From positions 3,065-47,981 of the forward strand of contig NZ_LT732525.1 in NCBI RefSeq assembly GCF_900155545.1: a stretch of 44,917 nt of DNA. Reading direction: 5' to 3'. Shown piece after piece: positions 1 to 7,009 of this stretch. The notes under the pieces were generated by a model. It searched no databases and had not been told where the DNA came from. It saw only the letters and a program-made list of their open reading frames with translations. Source of the stretch: Clostridium sp. Marseille-P2415 (lineage in GTDB: Bacteria > Bacillota > Clostridia > Lachnospirales > Lachnospiraceae). A program made the translations under genes and the position numbers. The first letter of the stretch is position 1. The number at the start of each line of letters is the position of its first letter.

Positions 1-29
1 ACGGTTCTTCCGCAAATGTCCGTTATACA

Positions 30-863
30 TTAGCATCTCAATATCATTTTGGCACTCAAAAGTTTTCTACTGCATCTGCCATACATAGTACGTTTCACCA
101 TCTTAAGTTTACTGTTAATTCCCTCCACAAATCCATTACTCAAATCAGATGCTACCGCATTTTCGACAGCTTTTATATCTCGCTGTAAGCCTTTGGCAAA
201 AGATTTTAATTCAGGAATGGCACTATTACTATATCGTTCAATAAAAAGATATAACCCGGGCATGCTTCTACGGATAAAAACATTACGGAAACTCCGAATA
301 CAGCTCAGGATTTCCCATACCATCGGGTAAGTTTTGAGAATATAATCTTTATGCTCCGGTGTTAGTTGATTATCATTCATCCAAAGATATTGGAAAATTC
401 CTGCTCTAGTTATATAATCAGCGCTTTTACCTTTTGATCCAGCTTTATATTTCATTCCCTCGGTATAAGTTCTGACATATGGTTGTGGTGCAAAATTCTG
501 TATTTTATATCTTTCTATTTTTACAAGATAATCAAAGGCTGTACTTTTAGCCCCACGATATCCTAGTGAATACAAGCGTTTTACTGTCTTGCTTTTACTA
601 TATCCATTATGTAGACACTTAATTATTTCGTCCTTGTAAACGTCCAACTTACTTTGATTAATTCCAGATTCGCAAAGTTCCTTTGGATTACCGGCTCTAT
701 ACTTTGCGACTGTTCTTCGGCTTATACCCATCCGTTTGGCTATTTCACGATAACTGCAGCCTTCTTTTAAAAAAGTTTGAATCTGGCAAATGACTTGATA
801 ACGTTTTTGTTCTCGAGGAGAAAAGTTATCCACAGTCGAAACGATTTTTTTTACAAGCATCAC
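30..863 (-). pseudogene. ISL3-family transposase, C-terminal part (frame-shifted)
   Basis: This is the continuation of the transposase in the +1 frame. It opens with an inserted helix-turn-helix (SYREIAKRMGISRRTVAKYR) and ends with the second part of the DDE domain; the final catalytic glutamate is probably in SNGFVEGINSKLK. The first codons overlap the N-terminal ORF by 38 nt and no good ribosome binding site precedes them, so it is not likely an independent gene. The active-site Asp residues are in the other ORF, so neither piece alone should transpose. Confidence 0.83.
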
Positions 864-1686
864 AATTTTTTACAGATTTCGCAACATGACTATCATGAAT
901 TACTGTTATATTAGCGGGTACTGCACGGTTTAAGGCACCTTTTACGGCATCAAGAAGATTTTGATGCAGATGGAAACGATCGGCTACCTGCATGACATCA
1001 GGAAGCTCTTCACTGATTACTTTTGCATATGCACTTGCCCGATCCCTGGTTACTGCTTTGATATGTTGATTTCCTTTTAGCCACTGGCGAAGAGTCTTGC
1101 CATCGCGTCCATCAAGTATGGCAATGGGGTTGTGTGACTTCTCATCTACAATAATAGTGCCGTAGGTATTTCTTTTTTTGAAAGCAAAATCATCAATACC
1201 TACGATTTCACCACACTCTGAAGGTGCCTGATTCTCAAAGCGTTTCAGCAAAAGGCGTATTACACTATCGCCACTGATGCGAATGCCCATCTCTTTACAG
1301 ATACGGGAACAACCTTCGCAGCTCGTTTCCAATGCTAATGTACTGATAAAATCAGCGCATCGCTCCGTCATACGGCTATAGTAATTGAGGAAACCATTAT
1401 AGGTTTCAGCAATTGTAGAAACCTTGCAAGAATCATTTTCACAGTTATATTCGTGTGCAGTTATTTCAAGCTCTACCTGTTTTCCTAAAATAGGCAGATC
1501 CTGTACCTTGCGAATATAGGTGCCATGGTATTGGTTAGAAATTTGTTTACATTCAGGACATTCGCAAGATTCGGTTGCGGATTTCATACGGATTTTTATT
1601 TTGGTTCTGTCCACAATAATTTCTGTAATTCTCAATAACTCTGTTGGATAAAATTTATCTAAATTTAATGCTGTAGTATCGTTCAT
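826..1686 (-). pseudogene. ISL3-family transposase, N-terminal part (frame-shifted)
   Basis: This encodes the zinc-binding N-terminus (CECPECKQ, then CENDSC) and the first part of the DDE_Tnp_ISL3 catalytic domain, including VGIDDFAFKKR and the VTRDRASAYA / QVADRFHLHQN stretch, which supply the acidic residues of the active site. The ATG at 1686 has an AGGAG box 9 nt upstream. The frame stops 286 codons later, just past an A8 run at 845-852 (minus-strand sense). The rest of the enzyme continues in another frame (30..863). With seven A residues instead of eight, both frames would join into one protein of about 550 aa, a normal length for ISL3 transposases that carry an internal helix-turn-helix. 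It may be a mutation, a sequencing error, or slippage-dependent expression. Confidence 0.85.
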
Positions 1687-1989
1687 AAACAGTATCTCCT
1701 ATAGCATTATAGTATATCATATAAACTTTATAAGCGAAAGATACAAAACGGATATTTGCGGAAGAACCATTTTGCCCCGGAATACTCACCATACATTCCC
1801 AAAATACACAATATTTATTTGACCGATAGCGTAAATTTTCTTTCGGAAACAAATGGGCAGAAGTCACCCTTGTAATGTATTTAGATTTGCTTCTTCTATT
1901 TTAATATATTCCTCTTGTATACACTACTGTATTTTTTATCCATTCATTGCTTCTGTATTTTACAGTCAGGAAATAAAGAACTCAAGGGT

Positions 1990-2208
1990 TTATGAACTGC
2001 TCCGCAGCCCTTGACTTCTTCCTTTCCTGCCCTGTGCTTTATAATCAAGCAATGTTTCTACAAGAATGTTCCGGGCAAGGTTCAGGCTTCTTTCCTGCAA
2101 ATCCTTCCCGTAAGAATCAATATCAAGAGTTCCTTCCACAAATTCCCTCATAGTCTTTTCGATTTCATAGGTTTTTTTTTCGATAAAATGTTGTATACTG
2201 TTAATCAT
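1990..2208 (-). pseudogene. Truncated ISLre2/UPF0236-type transposase N-terminus
   Basis: A 72-residue ORF beginning MINSIQHFIEKKTYEIEKTM has the charged helical character of the extreme N-terminus of ISLre2 (UPF0236) transposases, which are normally 400-500 aa. It runs into a stop after a Ser-rich tail, so only the first part survives. The ATG at 2208 is preferred because an AAAGG box lies about 9 nt upstream; a GTG at 2217 is also possible but has no spacing. The family call comes from resemblance only. It lies just outside the ISL3 element, consistent with a site that has taken several insertions. Confidence 0.4.
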
Positions 2209-2364
2209 AGAAAGCACCTTTCTTTGCGTAATTGATTTTTGGCAAAACTATTCTATCACAAAGAGGTGTTTTCTCTTTCTTCCACTTTTTAGATTCTATA
2301 ATTTCCCATTTACCGAAATTAATTTTACACTACTCGATAAAACTACACCGTAAGAAACCTTATT

Positions 2365-3411
2365 TTAATGGCTTGCTATATTTTGTAATTCCTCCATCAA
2401 CACCTGATATCTCTCATCATCCCTCAAAAAATCAATGCTGTCGTCTGTTTCAAAACCTCTTTTAAGCATAAATATAATAGTCTCTGATCCATGTTCCGGG
2501 AACTTCATATGGCTGTATAATTCAGAATGTTTGTAAGCATCCATTTCTTTTATTCCGTGAATCATATCCTTTAGAATATTGAAAGCAGCCTCTTTGTCTT
2601 TTCGGGATACTGCCAGCTCCCAGCCCGGTGAAGCTTCCATATATTTTCCCATTTCCAGTAATCCGGCCAGCTTTTTCTGCTTTTCCACAATCCTTTCAGC
2701 CTTTGCCACATTGCCTTCTTCCTTAGCCAAATGATGTATCCCATGCAGCGCCCATGAAATATCTCCATATCCGGAGAACAGCAGCCTCTCATATAGTTCA
2801 TATGCTTCTGCTGTTTTTCCCTGCTTGTCATATAAAATAGCCTGAAACCGATTCGGATTGAATCCCTGTTTGGGAATCTGATTCAAATAATCCTGAGCCT
2901 GCTCATATTCTTTTATTGATATGGAAAATGTAAACAACGCCCTCAGTGCAGACTGTACAATATCATGATCTGAACTATTTAATGAACGTTTGTATAATTC
3001 ATGGATCGCATTATCGTATGGACCGGAATGCCCTTCGCCCGTCACAATAAGGTAACTGTCCAGAAGCTGTGCCACGGTTAACACAAGCCTGTCACAATTG
3101 GGATATTCCTGTACTTTCTTCATTGCCCAATGGAATACCGAATCATAATCCTCATTTTTTATCCTGGCATTTATCTCCGTCACAACCTGTTCTATTTCCT
3201 TTTCTGTCAGATCCTCCTGATAAGAAAGCAGGTTATCTGTGCTGATTCCTAACAGCCTTGCAATTGGTGCCAATAGGGAAATATCCGGAAAGGAATTTCC
3301 ATTTTCCCACTTATTAACTGCCGGAGCCGTGACCCCTAAATAGTTTGCCATCTCTTCTTGTGTTAATTGTTTATCTTTTCGGTATTTTCGTATTACTTCA
3401 CCTATTTTCAT
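2365..3411 (-). CDS. XRE-family transcriptional regulator with helical-repeat C-terminal domain
   Basis: A 348-aa protein. Residues 1-60 are a Cro/C1-type helix-turn-helix (KQLTQEEMANYLGVTAPAVN, then KWENGNSFPDISLLAPIARLLG). Residues 65-345 are alpha-helical with TPR-like spacing (repeated pairs of helices with A, Y and L positions), as in regulators that sense a peptide or partner protein through a solenoid. There is no membrane segment. The ATG at 3411 has GGAGG 8 nt upstream. Its neighbours are a transposase remnant and a damaged MerR regulator, so its target is not evident from context. The DNA-binding role is secure; ligand and regulon are unknown. Confidence 0.82.
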   Translation of the reverse strand: MKIGEVIRKYRKDKQLTQEEMANYLGVTAPAVNKWENGNSFPDISLLAPIARLLGISTDNLLSYQEDLTEKEIEQVVTEINARIKNEDYDSVFHWAMKKVQEYPNCDRLVLTVAQLLDSYLIVTGEGHSGPYDNAIHELYKRSLNSSDHDIVQSALRALFTFSISIKEYEQAQDYLNQIPKQGFNPNRFQAILYDKQGKTAEAYELYERLLFSGYGDISWALHGIHHLAKEEGNVAKAERIVEKQKKLAGLLEMGKYMEASPGWELAVSRKDKEAAFNILKDMIHGIKEMDAYKHSELYSHMKFPEHGSETIIFMLKRGFETDDSIDFLRDDERYQVLMEELQNIASH

Positions 3412-3465
3412 TCTTGATTCCTCCAGTCGGATGATTCTCGTACTGCATTGGCCTTTGCTGGTATA

Positions 3466-3494
3466 AGCATATCAAATCAACTCACACATTTCAA
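3466..3494 (-). promoter_or_regulatory. Putative promoter of the XRE regulator gene
   Basis: On the minus strand TTGAAA (3489-3494) is followed after 17 bp by TATGCT (3466-3471), about 55 bp upstream of the ATG. The -35 box is good and the -10 box is moderate. Confidence 0.5.
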
Positions 3495-3542
3495 TTGAAT
3501 GGCTGTTAACTATTTTTCATATTTATTAACTGATGATCAATA

Positions 3543-4307
3543 TCATGTATTCTTATTTTCAAAATAATATTGAAATGCTTTTCCGATAAACTCAGATGCT
3601 CCTTTGCCATGTATTCTATCCGTAATTTCTATAATTTTTTCATTATGAAAATATCCATCAATGACCATATTCCAGTAATTGTCCCCCTTGTTCGAATTGG
3701 TGGGCACTTCATCTGCCATCAATATAAGTTCGTGTACAATATCCTGAATTTCCTTGGATTTAACATCCTTTGTGATATCTGCAACAAGCTGGGCATTTAA
3801 TGCTTTATTTCTTTCCAGGTAATCACTGCCTTTCGATGTAAAGCTTTGAACTTTTTCCATAATTTCCGAAAAATGACTCAAATTTTCTTTCATCGCTTCT
3901 GTATACTTTTCAATGCTGCCGTATTGTTTGATAGCAAGTTTGGCAACTTTCGATTCATCATCCTTTAATTTTTCTATTAATTGATTAAATTTCTCCACGC
4001 TCCCCCAGTATTTTATTACTTCCTCTGTGTTCTCAGCTTTAAACTGTTCTAATGCCTGTATATACTCACTCATATCAAATTCTTTAAAACTCATACATGT
4101 CTCTCCTTTTTCCAATTTCTCCAGCAGACTGAGCAACCGGTCCAGCCTGTCACGTTTTACACGTATTAACTCTTTCTGTTTTTTGAATGCTTCAATTTTA
4201 TCAAATTGGGGATTTTCCATTATTTCTTTGATTTCTTTTAACTGGAAATCCAATTCTTTGAAAAATAATATCTGCTGCAGCGTTTTTAATGATTCATCGT
4301 CATACAA
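3543..4307 (-). CDS. MerR-family regulator with TipAS domain, N-terminally truncated
   Basis: The C-terminal 140 residues resemble a TipAS antibiotic-recognition domain (FSEIMEKVQ through KIIEITDRIHG, ending in FIGKAFQYYFEN). The middle is the usual MerR helix-turn plus coiled coil (LFFKELDFQLKEIKEIMENP). The first ~20 residues of the winged helix are missing. Coding similarity continues upstream of the TTG at 4307 through IPYYDEIGVFKPSKVTDSGY to about 4373, but that frame has no ATG, GTG or TTG before an in-frame TAA. A strong AGGAGG box is present, but the ATG it serves opens a three-codon frame (MTK, stop). The TTG at 4307 lacks a ribosome binding site, so the gene is probably a decaying regulator or makes a DNA-binding-deficient ligand-binding fragment. 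Confidence 0.7.
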   Translation of the reverse strand: MYDDESLKTLQQILFFKELDFQLKEIKEIMENPQFDKIEAFKKQKELIRVKRDRLDRLLSLLEKLEKGETCMSFKEFDMSEYIQALEQFKAENTEEVIKYWGSVEKFNQLIEKLKDDESKVAKLAIKQYGSIEKYTEAMKENLSHFSEIMEKVQSFTSKGSDYLERNKALNAQLVADITKDVKSKEIQDIVHELILMADEVPTNSNKGDNYWNMVIDGYFHNEKIIEITDRIHGKGASEFIGKAFQYYFENKNT

Positions 4308-4361
4308 ACGGTAACCAGAATCCGTTACTTTTGAAGGTTTAAATACTCCTATTTCGTCATA

Positions 4362-4444
4362 ATAAGGAATCCTCCTCTTTTTTGTTTAGTGAAGATTTTG
4401 TTATGCAGATTAATTTTACTACAAAAAGGAAGAAGATTCCTTAT
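4362..4444. repeat. 24-bp imperfect inverted repeat at the broken start of the MerR gene
   Basis: The arms 4362-4385 and 4421-4444 match at 21 of 24 positions when one is reverse-complemented; the outer ten bases (ATAAGGAATC) match perfectly. A 35-bp AT-rich centre separates them. The left arm overlaps the 5' coding remnant of the MerR gene, in codons IPYY, so the far arm looks like an inverted copy of coding sequence. It could be a quasi-palindrome made during a rearrangement, a small mobile element, or a regulator site. Confidence 0.6.
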
Positions 4445-4530
4445 ATTTTAAGCATTTTTTGAAAGTTGTTTATAGAAGGAGTCATAAATTCGAGCCTCTG
4501 TGGATAAATCTGCGGAAACTCAAGTAGGTC

Positions 4531-4559
4531 TTGAAATTTCCAAAGACATGATTTATAAT
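4531..4559 (+). promoter_or_regulatory. Promoter of the antitoxin RNA
   Basis: TTGAAA (4531-4536), a 17-bp spacer and a perfect TATAAT (4554-4559). Transcription should start near 4566, with no ORF downstream before the terminator at 4629-4662. Confidence 0.75.
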
Positions 4560-4565
4560 AACAAT

Positions 4566-4662
4566 ATAAAAGAGCAACCGCCCACAAGGTGGAAGCCCAA
4601 TTAGAGATTAAGCGTCCTTACGGACACCGCCTACCCTGTTGGCTGACAGGGTAGGCATTTTT
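4566..4662 (+). ncRNA. Putative type I antitoxin RNA, about 95 nt
   Basis: A strong promoter and an intrinsic terminator bracket about 95 nt without a coding frame. The RNA ends at the stop codon of the convergent holin-like toxin gene and is therefore complementary to the 3' untranslated part of a read-through toxin mRNA, the arrangement seen in TxpA/RatA-type systems. It carries GGTGGAAGCC at 4588-4597, the same ten bases that occur in the toxin mRNA leader (minus strand 4789-4798), so it could compete with that leader for the toxin mRNA 3' end. The start and end are inferred from promoter and terminator positions. Confidence 0.65.
4629..4662 (+). terminator. Intrinsic terminator of the antitoxin RNA
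   Basis: Perfect 11-bp stem GCCTACCCTGT / ACAGGGTAGGC (4629-4639 and 4646-4656), a 6-nt loop, then ATTTTTACTTT. Confidence 0.85.
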
Positions 4663-4756
4663 ACTTTCGCTTATTGTTCCTATCTATGTAGGTCAGTAAT
4701 GCGATCAGGAATGACCCGCCTAAAAATAATATACTTAAGGCCTGGTATGTATCCAT
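4661..4756 (-). CDS. Putative holin-like toxin (type I toxin peptide)
   Basis: A 31-aa peptide too short for usual ORF calling: MDTYQALSILFLGG, a hydrophobic stretch SFLIALLTYI, then the basic tail DRNNKRK. One membrane helix followed by D-R-N-N-K is the hallmark of small Firmicute holin-like toxins (Hol_Tox-type, related in style to TxpA/BsrG peptides), which depolarise or damage the membrane from inside. The ATG at 4756 is preferred, since GGAGG (4765-4769) lies 8 nt upstream; an in-frame ATG at 4762 is too close to it. CCTCCC at 4785-4790 in the leader can pair with GGGAGG of the ribosome binding site, which would hide it. The gene is convergent with the antitoxin RNA. Confidence 0.72.
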   Translation of the reverse strand: MDTYQALSILFLGGSFLIALLTYIDRNNKRK

Positions 4757-4820
4757 ATGCATCACCTCCCCTCTTCTGCAAGTTGGGAGGCTTCCACCCT
4801 GTACACGGTGCTCATGGAAG

Positions 4821-4849
4821 ATTATAACGTGTACCGGCCCATTTCACAA
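4821..4849 (-). promoter_or_regulatory. Promoter of the holin-like toxin gene
   Basis: Minus-strand TTGTGA (4844-4849), a 17-bp spacer and a perfect TATAAT (4821-4826). The predicted start near 4814 leaves a leader of about 58 nt containing the pairing elements described for the toxin. Confidence 0.75.
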
Positions 4850-4922
4850 TATGCTTTTCTTCTGCTTCAAAAAACCTCTGTAAAATTATATTAATGTCAC
4901 AGCAATGTCACAAGGCAAAAAT

Positions 4923-4963
4923 AAACCTCGAAAACCCAGTGTTTATGCGGGTTCCGAGGTTTT
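4923..4963 (-). terminator. Intrinsic terminator downstream of guaA
   Basis: On the minus strand AAACCTCGGAACCC pairs with GGGTTTTCGAGGTTT across an 11-nt loop and is followed by TATTTTTG. It lies directly after the guaA stop codon. Confidence 0.85.
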
Positions 4964-4969
4964 TTCCAA

Positions 4970-6511
4970 TCACTCGAATTCAATCGTAGCCGGCGGCTTC
5001 CCCGTGCAGTCATAAAGCACCCGGTTCACGCCCTTCACTTCATTTACAATCCTTCTGGTCACCGTCCCCAGCACCTCCCAGGGCAGTTCCGCAGATTCCG
5101 CTGTCATAAAGTCAGAAGTAAGCACCGCTCTGAGAGCGATGGCATAGTCATAGGTCCTCTCATCTCCCATGCAGCCAACCGAGCGCATATTGGTCAGTGC
5201 CGCAAAGTACTGTCCCAGTCCCTTATCCACACCGGCCTTGGCGATCTCTTCTCTGTAAATAGCGTCCGCCTCCTGCACAATTCTCACCTTCTCAGGAGTA
5301 ATTGCACCGATGATCCGGACTCCAAGTCCCGGACCCGGGAATGGCTGACGGTAAACGAGATATTCCGGAATTCCAAGCTCCAGCCCTGCTTTTCTTACCT
5401 CATCCTTAAACAGAAGCCTTAAAGGCTCAATAATTTCCTTAAAATCCACATGCTCAGGAAGGCCGCCCACATTGTGGTGGGACTTGATCACAGCGGACTT
5501 TCCAAGGCCAGACTCGATCACGTCCGGATAAATGGTTCCCTGCACAAAGAAATCCACTGCCCCTATCTTCTTAGCCTCATCTTCAAACACCCGGATAAAT
5601 TCCTCACCAATGATTTTACGCTTTCTCTCCGGCTCTTCCACGCCTGCCAGCTTACCATAGAATCGTTCCTGGGCATCGACACGGATGAAATTCAGATCAT
5701 ACGGGCCTTCCGGTCCAAATACCGCCTCGACCTCATCGCCCTCGTTCTTACGGAGAAGACCGTGATCCACAAATACACAGGTAAGCTGTTTCCCTACCGC
5801 TTTTGCCAGCATAACGGCAGCTACGGAAGAATCAACGCCGCCGGATAAGGCACAGAGTACCTTACCGTTTCCAACCTTTTCCCGGATTGCCTGAATGGAA
5901 GTCTCCACAAAGGAATCCATCTTCCAGTCTCCTGAGCATTTGCATACATTGTAAACGAAATTGGAAAGCATTTTAGTCCCTTCCTGGGTATGCATGACCT
6001 CTGGATGGAACTGTACCGCATAAAGGCCGCGCTCCCCGCATTCCATACCGGCAACCGGGCAAACCGGTGTATGTGCCGTAATATGGAACCCTTCCGGCGC
6101 CTTCTCTATATAATCCGTATGACTCATCCAACAGATGGTCTTTGGACTTACTTTTTCTAAAATTTTGCTGTCCGACTCAATGTCAACCTCTGTCTTACCG
6201 TATTCGCTGACAGGAGCAGTGGCGACCTTGCCGCCCAGCATATACGCCATTAACTGGGAGCCGTAGCAGATTCCCAGGATCGGGATCCCCATATCAAAGA
6301 TTTCCTTCTCACAGCGAGGTGATTCTTCCTTATATACGCTGTTTGGACCACCAGTAAAAATGATTCCTTTCGGATTCATTTCCTTAATCTTGTCCAATGA
6401 CAGGGTGTAGGGATGGACCTCACAGTAAACATTGCATTCTCTGACCCTTCTGGCAATCAGCTGGTTGTACTGTCCGCCGAAATCCAGAACGATAATCATT
6501 TCTCTCTTCAC
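4970..6511 (-). CDS. guaA: GMP synthase (glutamine-hydrolysing)
   Basis: GuaA converts XMP, ATP and glutamine to GMP, the last step of guanine nucleotide synthesis in the cytosol. Residues 1-190 are the class I glutamine amidotransferase: GICYGSQ carries the nucleophilic Cys82 and QFHPEVMHT the His/Glu pair. Next comes the ATP pyrophosphatase with the PP-loop [15 protein letters not shown], and then the C-terminal dimerisation domain ending [16 protein letters not shown]. The GTG at 6511 ([18 protein letters not shown]) is chosen because AGGAGG precedes it by about 7 nt; the ATG at 6541 would add ten unconserved residues. This gives 513 aa, normal for the family. It is monocistronic, with its own promoter and terminator. 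Confidence 0.97.
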   Translation of the reverse strand: MKREMIIVLDFGGQYNQLIARRVRECNVYCEVHPYTLSLDKIKEMNPKGIIFTGGPNSVYKEESPRCEKEIFDMGIPILGICYGSQLMAYMLGGKVATAPVSEYGKTEVDIESDSKILEKVSPKTICWMSHTDYIEKAPEGFHITAHTPVCPVAGMECGERGLYAVQFHPEVMHTQEGTKMLSNFVYNVCKCSGDWKMDSFVETSIQAIREKVGNGKVLCALSGGVDSSVAAVMLAKAVGKQLTCVFVDHGLLRKNEGDEVEAVFGPEGPYDLNFIRVDAQERFYGKLAGVEEPERKRKIIGEEFIRVFEDEAKKIGAVDFFVQGTIYPDVIESGLGKSAVIKSHHNVGGLPEHVDFKEIIEPLRLLFKDEVRKAGLELGIPEYLVYRQPFPGPGLGVRIIGAITPEKVRIVQEADAIYREEIAKAGVDKGLGQYFAALTNMRSVGCMGDERTYDYAIALRAVLTSDFMTAESAELPWEVLGTVTRRIVNEVKGVNRVLYDCTGKPPATIEFE

Positions 6512-6558
6512 GGGTATTCCTCCTAATATAGTCTTCAACAAATAGCGCTTTGGGTTAC

Positions 6559-6587
6559 ATTATATTCTACTTCCTATGGCTTGACAA
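6559..6587 (-). promoter_or_regulatory. guaA promoter
   Basis: Minus-strand TTGTCA (6582-6587), a 17-bp spacer and TATAAT (6559-6564). The leader to the GTG is only about 40 nt, so there is no room for a purine riboswitch. Confidence 0.75.
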
Positions 6588-6914
6588 GTATTTTCTTGAA
6601 TTCCTATAAAAGATGTCGAATATAACAAGTTACTGGCCTTTCCGCTCATATTTTCTCATCAATCAGACAGAAACTACTCCCTTCCCTCATTTCACGGTTC
6701 TTTCACACTTTTATCAAATTTTGATCACAAAGATCAGGTATCATGATACTCGTAAACAAATGATACAGCTTTTCTCATTAAACTTTTTTTCATATAATGC
6801 TGGCAGAAATTCCCCTTTCTGCCAGCCCCCTCCCTTTATCTGGAAACGATTCCCTTGTAACATGTACATCTCAATTATCCATTTTAGCAGCCCATTCACA
6901 GAACTGAAAATATA
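6588..6914. other. Intergenic gap between guaA and uvrA with one strong hairpin
   Basis: I see no gene here. The gap holds a perfect 11-bp stem (GCTGGCAGAAA, 6799-6809, with 6816-6826; 6-nt loop) that has no T tract on either side, and the 12-bp palindrome GTATCATGATAC at about 6739-6750. Their roles are unknown. Confidence 0.5.
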
Positions 6915-6981
6915 GGAAAATCCCGCATCTCGAAGTATGCCATTTTTAAAACGGCAGTTTTTTCGAAATGCGGAATTTTCC
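6915..6981 (-). terminator. Long terminator hairpin downstream of uvrA
   Basis: The arms 6915-6934 and 6962-6981 pair over 20 positions with only a few mismatches (core CCGCAT / ATGCGG, then TCGAA / TTCGA). The minus-strand transcript ends in ATTTTCC. The inner loop holds a smaller GCC/GGC stem. Confidence 0.7.
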
Positions 6982-7009
6982 GGCATTATATTCCATGCAA
7001 CCGATCGGT

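Larger units (their letters stand above)
3..1768 (-). mobile_element. ISL3-family insertion sequence, nearly intact
   Basis: Both ends carry an inverted repeat beginning GGTTCTTCCGCAAAT (left 3-24; reverse complement at 1747-1768). The 22-bp arms match at 21 of 22 positions. The 1,766 bp between them hold only a minus-strand ISL3-type transposase, in two frames. ISL3 elements usually make 8-bp target duplications, but only two bases lie outside the left end here, so the duplication cannot be tested. Family assignment rests on the transposase motifs and on ends starting with GG. Confidence 0.88.

Noticed and set aside
1655-1867. 70-codon minus-strand frame crossing the right end of the ISL3 element
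   Set aside because: It spans the inverted repeat and the transposase start in another frame, has no ribosome binding site, and does not resemble an interrupted gene.
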